From NCBI RefSeq assembly GCF_019924635.1, contig NZ_CP065037.1:2542001-2606000 (forward strand): 64,000 nt of DNA. The letters are read 5' to 3'. Below are positions 9,000 to 19,814 of this stretch, in pieces. Source of the DNA: Leifsonia sp. ZF2019 (GTDB lineage Bacteria; Actinomycetota; Actinomycetes; Actinomycetales; Microbacteriaceae). Each line of letters opens with the position of its first letter. Within the stretch, counting starts at the first letter, position 1. Below the pieces are notes generated by a model that saw nothing but the letters and a program-made list of their open reading frames with translations, made no database searches and had not been told where the DNA came from. The translations under genes and the position numbers were made by a program.

Positions 9000-9701
9000 T
9001 TAACGAAGGGTCGGCCGATTCCCGGTAATGGCGGTCCCGATCCGTAGGTGTGTCGCGCCGGCCGCGACCGCCTCGCGATAGTCCTGCGACATCCCGGCGG
9101 AGATCGCGGAGGCGTCGGGGGCCAGGGTGCGGACGCGGTCGCTGAGCGCTCGTACACGCGCGAATGCGCGGGCCGGCTCCTCGTCCAGCGGCGCCACGGC
9201 CATCACGCCGAGCAGGCGCAGGCCGGGCGTCGTGAGGACGTGCTCGACCAGAGGCTCGAGATCGCGGTCGGCCACTCCCCCGCGGGCGGGATCCTCCGTC
9301 AGGTTGAGCTGCACGAACGCGTCGACGGACTCCTCCTCGGAGCGCAGGGCGTCGACGAGCGAGACCCGGTCGATGGAGTGGATGACATCCGCATACCGGC
9401 GCACCTGCCTGGCCTTCTTGCTCTGCAGCTGGCCGACGAAGTGCCACCGGAGATCGAGGTCTGTCAGCCCGGCCGCCTTCTCCTGCGCCTCCTGGTGGCG
9501 GTTCTCCCCCACGTCGCGCACCCCGAGCGCGGCGAGCTCGCGCACGAGCGACGCGGGGTGGAACTTGGTCACCACGATGGTGGTGAGCTCGGCGGGGGCG
9601 CGCCCGGCCGACCGAGCGGCATCGTCGATGCCGGCCCGGACGGTCCGGAGGCGCTCCGCGAGCGGACTACTTGAGGAAGTCGGGGATGTCGAGGTCGTCA
9701 T
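9000..9701 (-). CDS. YggS family pyridoxal phosphate homeostasis protein
   Basis: A 233-residue PLP-binding protein (PLPBP/YggS), a single-domain fold-type III protein that helps control free PLP and amino-acid balance; no catalytic activity is established for the family. The PLP lysine is expected in [13 protein letters not shown]. Other family blocks are [22 protein letters not shown], and near the C-terminus [28 protein letters not shown] at 9701 overlaps the ftsZ end by 35 bases, so a shorter start cannot be excluded. The pgeF/yfiH gene often found between ftsZ and yggS in actinobacteria is absent here. Confidence 0.93.
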   Translation of the reverse strand: MTTSTSPTSSSSPLAERLRTVRAGIDDAARSAGRAPAELTTIVVTKFHPASLVRELAALGVRDVGENRHQEAQEKAAGLTDLDLRWHFVGQLQSKKARQVRRYADVIHSIDRVSLVDALRSEEESVDAFVQLNLTEDPARGGVADRDLEPLVEHVLTTPGLRLLGVMAVAPLDEEPARAFARVRALSDRVRTLAPDASAISAGMSQDYREAVAAGATHLRIGTAITGNRPTLR

Positions 9702-10833
9702 TCTCGTCGTCGAAGGCCGGGTCTTTGAGGGCGGTCTCGGCGACCGGGGTCTCCCCGGTCCAGGTCTCGGTCACGGGGGCCTCGACCTCGCCGGCCTCGA
9801 CCACGGCGGACGAGGCGGCCGCCTCTTCCGATCCGGCCTCGACGAACGTCGAGCGACGGGTGTCGACCACCGGCTTCGAGCCGGGCTCGCCGCCGTCGAA
9901 ACCGGCCGCGATGACGGTGACGCGCACCTCGTCGCCGAGGGTGTCGTCGATGACCGCTCCGAAGATGATGTTCGCCTCGGGGTGCACGGCCTCCTGCACC
10001 AGGCGGGCCGCATCGTTGATCTCGAAGATGCCGAGGTTCGAGCCGCCCTGGATGGACAGCAGCACGCCGTGCGCGCCATCGATGCTGGCCTCGAGGAGCG
10101 GGGACGCCACGGCCAGCTCGGCCGCCTTGATCGCACGGTCGGCACCACGCGAGGAACCGATTCCCATGAGGGCGCTGCCCGCGCCCTGCATGACCGACTT
10201 CACGTCCGCGAAGTCGAGGTTGATGAGGCCGGGGGTCGTGATGAGGTCGGTGATGCCCTGGACGCCCGCGAGCAGCACCTGGTCGGCGGTGGAGAACGCC
10301 TCCAGCATGCTGATGCCGCGGTCGCTGATCTCCAGCAGGCGGTCGTTGGGCACGACGATGAGGGTGTCGACCTCTTCCTTCAGCCGCTGCACGCCCGCCT
10401 CGGCCTGGCCCTGGCGGCGCTTGCCCTCGAACGAGAACGGCTTGGTCACGACACCGATGGTGAGCGCGCCGATCGACTTGGCGATGCGCGCCACGACCGG
10501 GGCGCCTCCCGTACCGGTGCCGCCGCCCTCTCCCGCGGTGACGAAGACCATGTCGGCGCCGGCGAGCGCCTCCTCGATCTCCTCCGCGTGGTCCTCGGCG
10601 GCCCGGCGGCCGACCTCGGGATCGGCTCCGGCTCCGAGGCCGCGGGTGATCTCGCGCCCGACGTCGAGCTTGACGTCCGCGTCGCTCATGAGCAGCGCCT
10701 GGGCGTCCGTGTTGATGGCGATGAACTCGACGCCGCGGAGGCCGAGCTCGATCATGCGGTTCACGGCGTTGACGCCGCCTCCGCCGATGCCGACGACCTT
10801 GATCACGGCGAGGTAGTTCTGATTTGCTGTCAC
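9667..10833 (-). CDS. ftsZ: Cell division GTPase FtsZ
   Basis: The tubulin-like GTPase that forms the Z ring. The 388-residue protein has the N-terminal [18 protein letters not shown] segment, the tubulin signature [13 protein letters not shown] near residue 105, the T7 loop region around [11 protein letters not shown], a variable acidic linker from about residue 315, and a C-terminal DLDIPDFLK tail that is the conserved docking peptide for partners such as SepF and FtsW. GTG at 10833 is preceded by GGAGG at good spacing. A 157-base gap before it probably holds a dedicated promoter. Confidence 0.97.
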   Translation of the reverse strand: MTANQNYLAVIKVVGIGGGGVNAVNRMIELGLRGVEFIAINTDAQALLMSDADVKLDVGREITRGLGAGADPEVGRRAAEDHAEEIEEALAGADMVFVTAGEGGGTGTGGAPVVARIAKSIGALTIGVVTKPFSFEGKRRQGQAEAGVQRLKEEVDTLIVVPNDRLLEISDRGISMLEAFSTADQVLLAGVQGITDLITTPGLINLDFADVKSVMQGAGSALMGIGSSRGADRAIKAAELAVASPLLEASIDGAHGVLLSIQGGSNLGIFEINDAARLVQEAVHPEANIIFGAVIDDTLGDEVRVTVIAAGFDGGEPGSKPVVDTRRSTFVEAGSEEAAASSAVVEAGEVEAPVTETWTGETPVAETALKDPAFDDENDDLDIPDFLK

Positions 10834-10990
10834 GTCCGGCCTCCACGGGAACCTTCAACCTCAAGTCGAGGCTTAAAGTTATGCTGAGTATGCAATTCTC
10901 TTTCTCGACGTTAGGTGCGCGCGGCGCGTGCCGGGGTAACCCGGCAGGCGTGTCGGGAAAGTGCGCGCCGAAGCGGTGGCCGACACGGCG
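10834..10990. promoter_or_regulatory. Intergenic region upstream of ftsZ: probable promoter
   Basis: This 157-base gap is the longest inside the division cluster. Near 10862-10910 it holds a distinctly AT-rich patch (on the minus strand TTGCATACTCAGCATAACTT and similar), unlike the GC-rich surroundings, as expected for a promoter. A CCTC-AAGTC-GAGG inverted repeat lies at about 10859-10871, just upstream of the ribosome binding site. A GCCGGG/CCCGGC hairpin at 10930-10945 may terminate or slow transcripts arriving from ftsQ. The -10 and -35 cannot be fixed by eye. Confidence 0.45.
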
Positions 10991-11971
10991 TCAGCCGGTC
11001 GTCACGCTGTGCGGCGACGACACGTCGTAGTGGCTCGCCCCGCCGGCTCCGGCGAGAAGCGCGGCGAGGTCGGCCGCCTTCAGATCCGAGTCCTCGGCGC
11101 TCCCCCACACCACGGTCGCGCCGCTGCCGCGCAGCGTGAACGAGACGTCGTCCTTGGTCGTCGCGGAGATCGTGTCGACCTGGGCGAGCGTCGCCGCGGG
11201 GAGCGCGCTGAGGACGCTCGCGGCGGCGGCGAACGCGGAGCCCGCGTCCTTGTCCGCCGAGCCGCCCGCCGCCGTGATCAGCGGCACGCCCTCCGGACGG
11301 GCCGCGGTCGACGAGATCGGGACCTTCGCCGCGTCGACCAGGACGAACGCCGCCCCCTCCTGCACCGCGCCGATCGGCTGCCGCTCGACGACGCGGATCA
11401 CGATCGTGTCGGGCGGGTGGCTCTCGACCGTATAGCTGCGGATCAACGGGAACGCCGCGAGGTCGTGCGAGATGCCCGCCTGGTCGAGCAACGGCAGGGG
11501 TTTGCCGAGCTGATCGCCGAGCTTCGCTTCGATCGCCTTGGGGTCGAGCCGGGATGCCCCCGTCACTTCGATGTGCTTCAGTGCCAGGACGGGCGAGAAG
11601 GCCAGCAGCGTGACGCCGAGGACGAGTGCGGCGAGCACGCCGCCCGCCGCCAGCCAGGCGCGGCGGCGACGGCGTGAACGCTTCGTGAACCGGCGCACCT
11701 CCCCGCGCTCGACGCGCTTGCGCTCCTTGCGCGCCGCGCGGAGAGCCCTGCTGATGTCCCGGTTGCTCGGGAGGCGGTCGTACGGGGAGGTCTCGGCCGC
11801 GCGCGAAGGCGCCTCCACGATCGGGACGGGCTCGGTGGCTGTGCGCGCCGGCGACGCCGCCCGCTCCGGGGAGACCGCGCGAGGGGTCGTCTCCGAGGGG
11901 AGCCGCTCGGACGCGGCCGGCCGGGCGGACACCTGGTCGGTCTGCCGGTCGTATCCCTGGGGGCGCTTCAC
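10991..11971 (-). CDS. ftsQ: Cell division protein FtsQ (POTRA domain)
   Basis: A 326-residue bitopic membrane protein of the divisome. An unusually long cytoplasmic N-terminal segment of about 100 residues, Pro/Arg/Ser-rich and then very basic (FTKRSRRRRR), precedes a single transmembrane helix (WLAAGGVLAALVLGVTLLAF). The periplasmic part starts with the POTRA domain (LKHIEVTGASRLDPKAIEAKL), followed by a beta domain. ATG at 11971 lies 6 bases after murC. The order murC-ftsQ-ftsZ is the standard actinobacterial one. Confidence 0.9.
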   Translation of the reverse strand: MKRPQGYDRQTDQVSARPAASERLPSETTPRAVSPERAASPARTATEPVPIVEAPSRAAETSPYDRLPSNRDISRALRAARKERKRVERGEVRRFTKRSRRRRRAWLAAGGVLAALVLGVTLLAFSPVLALKHIEVTGASRLDPKAIEAKLGDQLGKPLPLLDQAGISHDLAAFPLIRSYTVESHPPDTIVIRVVERQPIGAVQEGAAFVLVDAAKVPISSTAARPEGVPLITAAGGSADKDAGSAFAAAASVLSALPAATLAQVDTISATTKDDVSFTLRGSGATVVWGSAEDSDLKAADLAALLAGAGGASHYDVSSPHSVTTG

Positions 11972-11977
11972 GGGCGA

Positions 11978-13387
11978 CTACTCGCGGACGCGGCGGAGCG
12001 AGTCCAGCAGCTGGGGGACGATCCGGTACACGTCGCCGCACCCGAGGGTGATCACGAAATCGCCCGCACGCGCGATCTCGGCGGTGTGGTCGGCGGCGGC
12101 CTGCCAGTCGGCGATGAACGCGACATGCTCGGGATGCTCGAAGCGCTCGGACACGAGCGCGCCCGTGACGCCCGGCTCCGGGTCCTCGCGGGCGCCGTAG
12201 ACGTCGAGTACGACCGTCTCGTCGGCGTACTTCTCGAGGGTCTCGGCGAACTCTTGTGCGAACAGTCGCGTGCGGCTGTAGAGGTGCGGCTGGTGGACCG
12301 CGATGATGCGACCGGATCCGACGACGGTCCGCGCCGCCGAGAGGGCGGCCGCGACTTCGGTCGGATGGTGGGCGTAGTCGTCGTAGACGCTGACGCCGCC
12401 GACGGTGCCGTGCAGCTCGAAGCGTCGCTCGGTCCCGCCGAACTCGGCGATGGCCGCCAGCGACGCCGCCGGCTCGAAGCCGAGGCCGGTGAGCACGGCG
12501 AAGGCGCCCGCCGCATTGATGGCGTTGTGGCGTCCCGGAACGCGCAGCTGCGCCGCGTACTCCGCGCCGTCATACGAGAGCCGGAAGGCGACCGGCCCGT
12601 CGGTGACGATCGAGTGGACGCGCACCGCGGCGTCCTCCGCCTCGCCGAAGGTCACGACGCGCTTGTCGGGCGTGGTCGCGAGCAGGCGGTCCGTCACGTG
12701 CTTCGCTCCGGCGTCATCGGACGACACCACGACGAGCTCGCTCGACTCGCGGGCGAAGGTGACGAAGGCCTCCTCGAACGCCTCCAGCGAGCCGTAGTGG
12801 TCGAGGTGGTCGGGATCCACGTTCGTGATCAGCGCCACGGCCGTGTCGTAGAGCAGGAAGGTGCCGTCCGATTCGTCGGCCTCGACGACGAACAGCTCGC
12901 CGCTGCCCGACTGGGAGCTCTTGCCGAGCGAGGCGATCACGCCTCCGTTGACGAAGCTCGGGTCCTCCCCCAGTCCGAGGAGGCCCGTGATGATCATGCC
13001 GGTCGACGTGGTCTTGCCGTGGGCGCCCGCCACGGCGACGAGACGCTTGCGGTTGATGAGCCAGGCGAGCGCCTGCGACCGGTGGAGCACCGGGAGGCCC
13101 TTCTGCAGCGCCAGCTGGTACTCCGGGTTGTCCTGCCAAAGAGCGCCGGTGACGACCAGGGTGTCCGCGTCGCCCACGTTCGCGGCGTCGTGGCCGACGG
13201 CGATCGTCGCGCCCAGGGCGCGCAGCGTGTCGATGTTCGCCGAGTGGCGCACGTCGGAACCGGTCACCGTATACCCGGCCTCCAGGAACAGACGGGCGAT
13301 GCCGCTCATCCCGGAGCCGCCGATGCCCACGAAGTGGAGGGCGCCGAGCTCGTCGGGGATGGTCATGGTGAGGTCGGGCTTGATCAC
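11978..13387 (-). CDS. murC: UDP-N-acetylmuramate--L-alanine ligase
   Basis: MurC adds L-alanine to UDP-MurNAc in the cytoplasmic phase of peptidoglycan synthesis, using ATP. The N-terminal Rossmann-like domain shows [14 protein letters not shown], the central domain the ATP-binding [12 protein letters not shown], and the C-terminal part the [11 protein letters not shown] motif typical of MurC. GTG at 13387 gives a protein of 469 residues. An in-frame ATG at 13435 would add 16 residues but has its GAGAGG site directly against the ATG, so the shorter form is preferred without certainty. Confidence 0.94.
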   Translation of the reverse strand: MIKPDLTMTIPDELGALHFVGIGGSGMSGIARLFLEAGYTVTGSDVRHSANIDTLRALGATIAVGHDAANVGDADTLVVTGALWQDNPEYQLALQKGLPVLHRSQALAWLINRKRLVAVAGAHGKTTSTGMIITGLLGLGEDPSFVNGGVIASLGKSSQSGSGELFVVEADESDGTFLLYDTAVALITNVDPDHLDHYGSLEAFEEAFVTFARESSELVVVSSDDAGAKHVTDRLLATTPDKRVVTFGEAEDAAVRVHSIVTDGPVAFRLSYDGAEYAAQLRVPGRHNAINAAGAFAVLTGLGFEPAASLAAIAEFGGTERRFELHGTVGGVSVYDDYAHHPTEVAAALSAARTVVGSGRIIAVHQPHLYSRTRLFAQEFAETLEKYADETVVLDVYGAREDPEPGVTGALVSERFEHPEHVAFIADWQAAADHTAEIARAGDFVITLGCGDVYRIVPQLLDSLRRVRE

Positions 13388-13447
13388 GGGCACTGCTTTC
13401 GGTTCACGCGGAGAATCTGCATCACGGGCTCCCATCCTCTCACGGGG

Positions 13448-14524
13448 TCACCGCGTCTCCTGGGAGCGCCGGACCAGCGCCGCCGTGCGGGCGGAGCCGT
13501 CCCGCACACCGGCCGACGCGGCCCGTGCCGCCATCCCGGCGACGCGATCGCGGTCGGCGAGCAGAGGAAGCAGTTCGGCGTCGACCCACTCCGGCAGGAA
13601 GGCGGCGTCATCGACGAGGATGCCGCCGCCGGCCCCCACCACGCCCGCCGCGTTGTAGCGCTGCTCCCCGTTCCCGATCGGGAACGGCACGTAGACGGCG
13701 GGGATGCCGAGGGCGGCGAACTCGCACACGGTCGCCGCGCCCGCACGGGCGACGGCGAAATCGGTGATCGCGAACGCGAGGTCCATGCGGTCGCAGTAGT
13801 CGATCAGGCGATAGTGCTCGACGCCCGGATCGGTCAGCTCGCCGCGGCCGCCCTGGATGTGGAGAACCTGCCAGCCCGCGGCCGTGAGCTCCTGAGCCCG
13901 CGCCGCGATCGTGCCGTTGAGACGGCGCGCGCCGAGCGAACCTCCCGTCACGAGCAGCGTAGGGCGATAGTCGGCGAGCCCGAACTCGGCGAGAGCGGCG
14001 GGGCGGGCGGCGACGCGGTCCAGCTCCTCGATCTCGATCCGCAGCGGCATGCCCACGAAGGTCGCGTGCGGCAGCGGCGTCCCCTCGAAGGCGACGCCCA
14101 CCCAGGGTGTGTAGCGGGCGCCCAGCCGGTTGGCCAGGCCGGGCCGGGCGTTGGCCTCGTGCAGCACCAGGGGCACCCCCTCCTTGCGGGCGGCGGAGTA
14201 GGCCGGTGCGGCCGCGTAGCCCCCGAAGCCGACCACGACGTCGATGCCGCGGTCGCGGATCAGGTCGCGGACAGTGCGGATCGCGCGTCGGTACTCGCCC
14301 GGGAACCGCAACGCGGCGGCGTTCGGCCGGCGCGGGAACGGGAGCTTCGGGATGGTGAGCAGCTCGTAGCCGCGCGCCGGGACGAGCCGCGCCTCCAACC
14401 CCTCCTTCGTTCCGAGCACGAGGACCTCCGCAGCCGGATCATCGCGGCGCAGGCGATCGGCGACCGCCAGCAACGGGTTCACGTGGCCGGCGGTCCCCCC
14501 GCCGGCCAGCAGGTAGCGCGTCAT
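13448..14524 (-). CDS. murG: UDP-GlcNAc transferase MurG (lipid II synthase)
   Basis: MurG transfers GlcNAc to lipid I to give lipid II at the inner face of the membrane. The 358-residue protein opens MTRYLLAGGGTAGHVNPLLA, the family's N-terminal G loop, and has further conserved blocks VVGFGGYAAAPAYSAA, LLVTGGSLGARRLN and a C-terminal AGAATVCEFAALGIPAVYVP donor-binding region. ATG at 14524 overlaps the ftsW stop (ATGA). The same frame stays open upstream into ftsW, but that extension is not coding. Confidence 0.96.
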   Translation of the reverse strand: MTRYLLAGGGTAGHVNPLLAVADRLRRDDPAAEVLVLGTKEGLEARLVPARGYELLTIPKLPFPRRPNAAALRFPGEYRRAIRTVRDLIRDRGIDVVVGFGGYAAAPAYSAARKEGVPLVLHEANARPGLANRLGARYTPWVGVAFEGTPLPHATFVGMPLRIEIEELDRVAARPAALAEFGLADYRPTLLVTGGSLGARRLNGTIAARAQELTAAGWQVLHIQGGRGELTDPGVEHYRLIDYCDRMDLAFAITDFAVARAGAATVCEFAALGIPAVYVPFPIGNGEQRYNAAGVVGAGGGILVDDAAFLPEWVDAELLPLLADRDRVAGMAARAASAGVRDGSARTAALVRRSQETR

Positions 14525-15771
14525 GCGCGGGTACCCGCCCGACGGGTGGTGGCGGATGAGGACTGCGACTCCTTGCTCGATTCGCGCGCGAACGAGAGGA
14601 CGATTCCGATGGCGACCATGGAACTGATCATCGCAGTCCCGCCCGCGGAGATCAGCGGCAGAGGCACACCCAGGACTGGTATGACGCCGAGCACGACCGC
14701 GATGTTCACGAAGGCCTGACCGATGAGCCAGACCATGATCGCGGCGGTCGTGACGCGGGCGAACGGGTCGGTGGAGGCGTGGATGATCCGCAGGAACACG
14801 ATCGCGAGCAGCACGAACAACAGGAGGACGACGATCGCGCCGATCAGACCGAGTTCCTCGCCGATGATCGCGAAGATGAAGTCCGTGTCGGCCGCCGGGA
14901 GCCACGACCACTTCGAGTGCGAGTTGCCCAGCCCCACACCGAAAACGCCTCCGGACGCGAGGGCGTAGAAGCCGTTCTTGATCTGCCAGTCGACGTCGGG
15001 GTTCGCCGCGCTGGTGCCGCCGAAGTAGGCCGCGATGCGGCCGACACGGCTCGCGCTCGACAGCGCGACCGCCACCGCGACCGCTCCCATGCCGAGCGTC
15101 CCGATGACCAGGTAGCGCATCTTCACGCCGGCGTAGAACAGAGCGCCGAGGACGATAGCCGCCATCACCACGGTCGTGCCCAGGTCGCCGCCCAGGAGGA
15201 CCAGGGCGATCGCCCCGCCGGCCACCGGGACGACCGGGATCGCCACGTGCTTCCACTGGTCGAGGACGTCCTTCTTGCGGGCGAGGACGACGCCGAGCCA
15301 CACGACGAGGGCGACCTTGATCGCCTCCGACGGCTGCCCGGTGAAACCGCCGATGCGCAGCCAGTTGCGGTTGCCGCCGATCTCGACCCCCAGCGGGGTG
15401 AGCAGGACGAGCACCTGGAGGAAGCAGGCTGCCGCGAGCAGGAACCAGATGCTCTTCTTCCAGAACTGCGGTGGCAGGCGGGAGACCAGGAACATCAACG
15501 GCAGGCCGATGAGCGCGAACGCTCCCTGGGACCAGAACCGCGAGAAGAAGTTGTCGCTGTCGCTGTGCGACTCGACCGAGGATGAGGAGAGCACCATCAC
15601 GAGACCGAAGATCACCATGAAGAGGGTGACCCCGAGCAGCAGGAAGTAGTTGGCCGACTCCGCGGTCACGTTCTTTCCGAGCGAGATGCGTGCGGTCAGG
15701 CCGCCGAGGCGCGAGCCGGACGACGAGGCGGCTCGGTCAGTCCTGTTCAGGACGCGAGGCGGAGAAGTCAT
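14521..15771 (-). CDS. ftsW: Septal peptidoglycan polymerase FtsW (SEDS family)
   Basis: A 416-residue SEDS glycosyltransferase that polymerises lipid II at the septum with FtsI. About ten hydrophobic helices are visible after a 45-residue cytoplasmic N-terminus. Family blocks include VMVLSSSSVESH, IGGFTGQPSEAIKVALV and ISAGGTAMISSMVAIGI near the C-terminus. ATG at 15771 gives [12 protein letters not shown] and overlaps murD by 35 bases. The tail after the last helix is short, Ser-rich and basic. Confidence 0.95.
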   Translation of the reverse strand: MTSPPRVLNRTDRAASSSGSRLGGLTARISLGKNVTAESANYFLLLGVTLFMVIFGLVMVLSSSSVESHSDSDNFFSRFWSQGAFALIGLPLMFLVSRLPPQFWKKSIWFLLAAACFLQVLVLLTPLGVEIGGNRNWLRIGGFTGQPSEAIKVALVVWLGVVLARKKDVLDQWKHVAIPVVPVAGGAIALVLLGGDLGTTVVMAAIVLGALFYAGVKMRYLVIGTLGMGAVAVAVALSSASRVGRIAAYFGGTSAANPDVDWQIKNGFYALASGGVFGVGLGNSHSKWSWLPAADTDFIFAIIGEELGLIGAIVVLLLFVLLAIVFLRIIHASTDPFARVTTAAIMVWLIGQAFVNIAVVLGVIPVLGVPLPLISAGGTAMISSMVAIGIVLSFARESSKESQSSSATTRRAGTRA

Positions 15772-17281
15772 CCGCCTCACCTCCCAAGTACTCGTTGACG
15801 GCCGCCTGGAAGAGGCGTCCTCGTTCCGCATAGTCGGCGAACTGGTCCATCGACGCCGCGGCGGGAGCCAGCAGGACGGTGTCGCCCTCGCGGGCGAGAC
15901 CGCCGGCCGAGCGGACAGCCGTCGGCATGACCCCCTCAGTCTCGTCGGCCTCCACCTCCACCACGGGAATCGTCGGCGCGTGTCGCCGGAATGCCTCGCG
16001 CAGGGGCTCGCGGTCCACGCCGATGAGCACCGCTCCGCGCAGGCGCGCCGCGTGGGTGCGGACCAGCTCGTCGATCTCGACGCCCTTGAGCAGGCCCCCG
16101 ACGACCCACACCACCGACGGATAGGCGCGGAGCGACGCGTCGGCGGCGTGCGGGTTGGTGGCCTTGGAGTCGTCCACCCAGCTGATCCCCGCCTCCACCC
16201 GCACCAGCTCGATGCGGTGCGCGTCGAGGCGGAAGGCCGTGAGCACATCGCGGATGGTCTGCGGCTCGACGCCGTAGGAACGCGCGAGGGCGCTGGCGGC
16301 CAGGATGTTGGCGACGACGTGCGGGGCGGCGAGTCCCGCCTCGCGCAGCTCGTCGAGTGTGGTGAGCTCCAGCGCCGTCGTCGCGCGATCCTCGAGGAAC
16401 GCGCGGTCGCACAGGATGCCGTCGACGACACCGAAGTCGCTCGGGCCGGGGACGTCGAGGCCGAAGCCGATGGCGCGGGCGCCGTCGACGACCTCGGCCT
16501 CCTCCACCATCAGCAGCGTGTTCGCGTCGGCGCGATTGAAGACGCACGCGACCTGCGTGTTGTCGTACACCTTCGCCTTCGCTGCGATGTACGCCTCCAG
16601 TGAGCCGTGCCAGTCGAGGTGGTCGTCGGCGATGTTGAGGCACGCGGACGAGTACGGGGAGAGTTCGCCCCCGGCGTTGCGGTTGATCCAGTGCAGCTGG
16701 TAACTGGAGAGCTCGACGACGAGCACGTCGAAGCCCTCGGGGTCGCGGATGGCGTCGAGAACGGGCACACCGATGTTGCCGCAGGGAGCGACGCGACTTC
16801 CCCCGGCGAGGAGCATCGTGGCCGTCAACTGCACCGTGGTGGTCTTGCCGTTGGTTCCGGTGACGCAGATCCAGTCCGCCGGGGCGTTGCCGCTGCCCGG
16901 ACCCGCGACCTTGTCGCGCAGCCGCCAGGCCAGCTCGATGTCGCCCCAGACGGCGATCTCGTTCCGTTCGGCCCACACCAGCAGCGGGTGGTCCCAGTGG
17001 AACCCCGGCGAGACGACGATCAGCTCGGGGTCGAACTCGGTCAGCCGCGCGGGAGGCGAGGACAGGTCCGGCTGCTCGAGCAGCTCCGCTCCGATGACCT
17101 CGAGCAGCATGGCGCGCTCGGCGTCGGCGGAGGCGGTGACCACCAGGACCTCGGCGCCGAGCTCCGCCAGCGTGTCCGCGACGGAGAATCCGGTCACCCC
17201 GAGGCCGTACACGGCGACGCGCAGGCCTCGCCAATCGTGGTGCCAGCTGGTCAACGCGGCAAGTCGCTCCCCGACTCTCAC
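15737..17281 (-). CDS. murD: UDP-N-acetylmuramoylalanine--D-glutamate ligase
   Basis: MurD adds D-glutamate to UDP-MurNAc-L-Ala. The 514-residue protein has an N-terminal [17 protein letters not shown] nucleotide-sugar-binding segment, the central ATPase motif [13 protein letters not shown] near residue 145, and the C-terminal ligase domain with [17 protein letters not shown], the diagnostic MurD sequence. The GTG start at 17281 overlaps the mraY stop (GTGA). It is somewhat longer than E. coli MurD (438), as is common in actinobacteria. Confidence 0.95.
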   Translation of the reverse strand: MRVGERLAALTSWHHDWRGLRVAVYGLGVTGFSVADTLAELGAEVLVVTASADAERAMLLEVIGAELLEQPDLSSPPARLTEFDPELIVVSPGFHWDHPLLVWAERNEIAVWGDIELAWRLRDKVAGPGSGNAPADWICVTGTNGKTTTVQLTATMLLAGGSRVAPCGNIGVPVLDAIRDPEGFDVLVVELSSYQLHWINRNAGGELSPYSSACLNIADDHLDWHGSLEAYIAAKAKVYDNTQVACVFNRADANTLLMVEEAEVVDGARAIGFGLDVPGPSDFGVVDGILCDRAFLEDRATTALELTTLDELREAGLAAPHVVANILAASALARSYGVEPQTIRDVLTAFRLDAHRIELVRVEAGISWVDDSKATNPHAADASLRAYPSVVWVVGGLLKGVEIDELVRTHAARLRGAVLIGVDREPLREAFRRHAPTIPVVEVEADETEGVMPTAVRSAGGLAREGDTVLLAPAAASMDQFADYAERGRLFQAAVNEYLGGEADDFSASRPEQD

Positions 17282-18390
17282 GTCGCCAGCCACTCGAGGT
17301 AGAACGAGCCGACGCCGGCGGCGACGAGCAGGCCGCCGATGATCCAGAAGCGCACGACGACCGTGACCTCCGCCCAGCCCTTGAGCTCGAAGTGATGATG
17401 GATGGGGCTCATCAGGAAGATGCGCTTGCCGTGCGTCAGCTTGAAGTACGCCCGCTGGACGATCACCGATCCGGCCTCGATGACGAACAAGCCGCCGATG
17501 AGCACGAGCAGGAGCTCGGTGTGGCTGAGGATCGCGAGGGCCGCGACCGCGCCGCCGAGCGCGAGCGAGCCGGTGTCGCCGAGGAAGATCTGGGCCGGGG
17601 AGGTGTTCCACCAGAGGAAGCCGACCACGGCTCCGACGATGGCCGTCGCGACGATCGCGAGATCGAACGGATCCCGTACCTCGTAGCACTTGGCCACGTT
17701 CTCGGGATTGAGATTGGAGTTCGCGCACGACTGGATCGACTGCCAGAAGCCGATGATGATGTACGCGCCGATCGCGAGGATAGAGGCGCCCGACGCGAGT
17801 CCGTCGAGGCCGTCGGTGACGTTCACGCCATTGGACGTCGCGGCGACGATGAAGTTGATCCAGATCAGGTACAGGCCGTAGCCGACGACGATGCCGATCG
17901 CGCCGAACTGCGTGAGATGGCCGAAATCGATCGGCAGGTCGCGGATGAACGAGACGTTCATCGACGCCGGGGTCTCGTCGTTGCCGTTCGGGAACGAGAT
18001 GGCCAGGAACGCCCACACGGTCGCGACGATGACCTGCCCGGCCACTTTGGCCCAGCCGGTGAGGCCGAGGCTGCGCTCGCGCCGGGTCTTGAGGAAGTCG
18101 TCGACGAAACCCACGACGCCCAGGCCGACCATGAGGAACAGCACGAGCAGGGCGGAGACGCTGGTCTCGTCGCCCGTGAGCAGCAGCGCAGTGAAGTAGC
18201 CGAAGAGGGTGCCCAGGATGACGACGATGCCGCCCATGGTGGCGGTGCCGCGCTTGGCGTGGTGGCTCTGCGGGCCGTCGTCGCGGATGAACTGGCCCCA
18301 CTGGAGGCGGCGGAACAGGCGGATGAACAGCGGCGTCAGGAAGAGCGAGAACGCCATCGACAGCGCACCGGAGGTCAGCAGGGCTCTCAC
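17278..18390 (-). CDS. mraY: Phospho-N-acetylmuramoyl-pentapeptide transferase
   Basis: MraY transfers phospho-MurNAc-pentapeptide onto undecaprenyl phosphate to form lipid I. The 370-residue polytopic protein has about ten helices and the family motifs [12 protein letters not shown], the VGFVDDFLK Asp-Asp pair, [12 protein letters not shown] and the C-terminal [14 protein letters not shown] histidine motif. GTG at 18390 overlaps the murF stop (GTGA). Confidence 0.96.
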   Translation of the reverse strand: MRALLTSGALSMAFSLFLTPLFIRLFRRLQWGQFIRDDGPQSHHAKRGTATMGGIVVILGTLFGYFTALLLTGDETSVSALLVLFLMVGLGVVGFVDDFLKTRRERSLGLTGWAKVAGQVIVATVWAFLAISFPNGNDETPASMNVSFIRDLPIDFGHLTQFGAIGIVVGYGLYLIWINFIVAATSNGVNVTDGLDGLASGASILAIGAYIIIGFWQSIQSCANSNLNPENVAKCYEVRDPFDLAIVATAIVGAVVGFLWWNTSPAQIFLGDTGSLALGGAVAALAILSHTELLLVLIGGLFVIEAGSVIVQRAYFKLTHGKRIFLMSPIHHHFELKGWAEVTVVVRFWIIGGLLVAAGVGSFYLEWLAT

Positions 18391-19814
18391 GAGAACAATT
18401 CTCCCAGTCGGTCGCCGAGGAAGCGCAGCCCCGCGGAGTTGGAGGACTTCACGAGCACGGTGTCGCCCTCGCGGAGCGCGCCGGCCAGGTGGGCGTACGC
18501 GTCGTCCTGCGTGTCGAAGTAGAGGGACTCGCCGTCCCAGGAGCCTTCGTTGATCGCCGAGATGTGCATCCGCCGGGCGGAGGGCCCGACCACGACGAGC
18601 TGGCCGATGCCGAGCCGCACGGCCAGCAGACCGATGCGGTCGTGCTCCTCCCCCGAGAACTCGCCCAGCTCGCTCATCTCGCCGAGCACGGCCACCGTGC
18701 GCGCCCCGGGCTCGGCGATCTGCGCGAGCGTCTTGAGGGCGGCGGACATGGAGTCGGGGCTGGCGTTGTAGGCGTCGTTGATGACGGTGACGCCGCGCGC
18801 ACCGCCCATGACCTCCATGCGCCAGCGCTCGGCGCGCGTCACCGCCTGCAGACCGGTGACGATCGCGTCGATGCCCACGTCGAGGGTGTGCGCCGCCGCG
18901 GCTGCCGCGAGCGCGTTCATGACGTGATGCTCGCCGAGCACGCGGAAGTGCACCTCGCGCTCGGAGCCGTCCGGGAGGTGGAGGGTGAACGATGTGCCGG
19001 CGGCGCTCGAGACGATGCCGGTCGCGCGCACGGCCGCCCGGTCATCCAAACCGAACCAGAGTACGCGGGCGACCGTCTTGTCGGCCATGGAGGCGACGCG
19101 CGGATCGTCGAGGTTGAGCACCGCGACGTCGGACTCGAGCAGGTCGCTGACCATCTCGGTCTTCGCCGCGAGCGTCCGCTCGATGCCGCCGAACTCCCCG
19201 GCGTGCGCGAGGCCGACTTTGAGGACGATCCCGATGTCGGGGCGCGCCATGCGCACGAGACGGGCGATCTCGCCGATGCCGCTCGCGCCCATCTCGGCGA
19301 CGAGGAACTGCGTCTCCTCCGTGACCTCGAGCATCGTGACCGGCGCCCCGACCTCGTTGTTGAACGAGGCGCGCGGGGCGATGGTCGGACCGACCTGCTC
19401 CAGGATCTCGCGGAGGAGGTTCTTGGTGGTTGTCTTGCCGTTCGAGCCGGTGACGCCGACGATCTTCAGGCGACCGAGGGCGCGCACCCGGGCGATCACC
19501 TCGGTGGCGAGGTCGCCGAGCGCGACGACGGTGTCCTCGACGAGCAGTTGCGGCACCGCGAGGTCGAGCGGGTGGTCCACGACGACGAGCGCGGCTCCCG
19601 CCTCCGCGGCCTGCGGAGCGAACAGGTGTCCGTCGGTGAACTCGCCCGGCTTGGCGAAGAAGATCGTTCCGGGGACGACCTCGCGCGAGTCGGTGGTCGA
19701 CAGGCCGTCGACCACGGTCTCGGCAGTGGCGGGGACGCCCGCGACGGCGGCGCCGTCGAGCAGCAGGGTGCCGCGAGTCGCCGCGGCGACCTCGGCGAGG
19801 GTGAGCGCGATCAT
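18387..19814 (-). CDS. murF: UDP-MurNAc-tripeptide--D-alanyl-D-alanine ligase
   Basis: MurF adds D-Ala-D-Ala to UDP-MurNAc-tripeptide, completing the pentapeptide precursor. The 475-residue protein carries the ATP-binding motif [14 protein letters not shown] and the family block [13 protein letters not shown] in the C-terminal half. ATG at 19814 shares one base with the murE stop (TGATG). An in-frame GTG at 19823 is an alternative that would add three residues. Confidence 0.95.
   Translation of the reverse strand: MIALTLAEVAAATRGTLLLDGAAVAGVPATAETVVDGLSTTDSREVVPGTIFFAKPGEFTDGHLFAPQAAEAGAALVVVDHPLDLAVPQLLVEDTVVALGDLATEVIARVRALGRLKIVGVTGSNGKTTTKNLLREILEQVGPTIAPRASFNNEVGAPVTMLEVTEETQFLVAEMGASGIGEIARLVRMARPDIGIVLKVGLAHAGEFGGIERTLAAKTEMVSDLLESDVAVLNLDDPRVASMADKTVARVLWFGLDDRAAVRATGIVSSAAGTSFTLHLPDGSEREVHFRVLGEHHVMNALAAAAAAHTLDVGIDAIVTGLQAVTRAERWRMEVMGGARGVTVINDAYNASPDSMSAALKTLAQIAEPGARTVAVLGEMSELGEFSGEEHDRIGLLAVRLGIGQLVVVGPSARRMHISAINEGSWDGESLYFDTQDDAYAHLAGALREGDTVLVKSSNSAGLRFLGDRLGELFS

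Noticed and set aside
13448..15301. A longer open frame continuing murG upstream
   Set aside because: The part above 14524 runs inside ftsW in another frame and is Arg/Gly/Pro-rich; the MTRYLLAGGGTAGH start is the family's canonical one.
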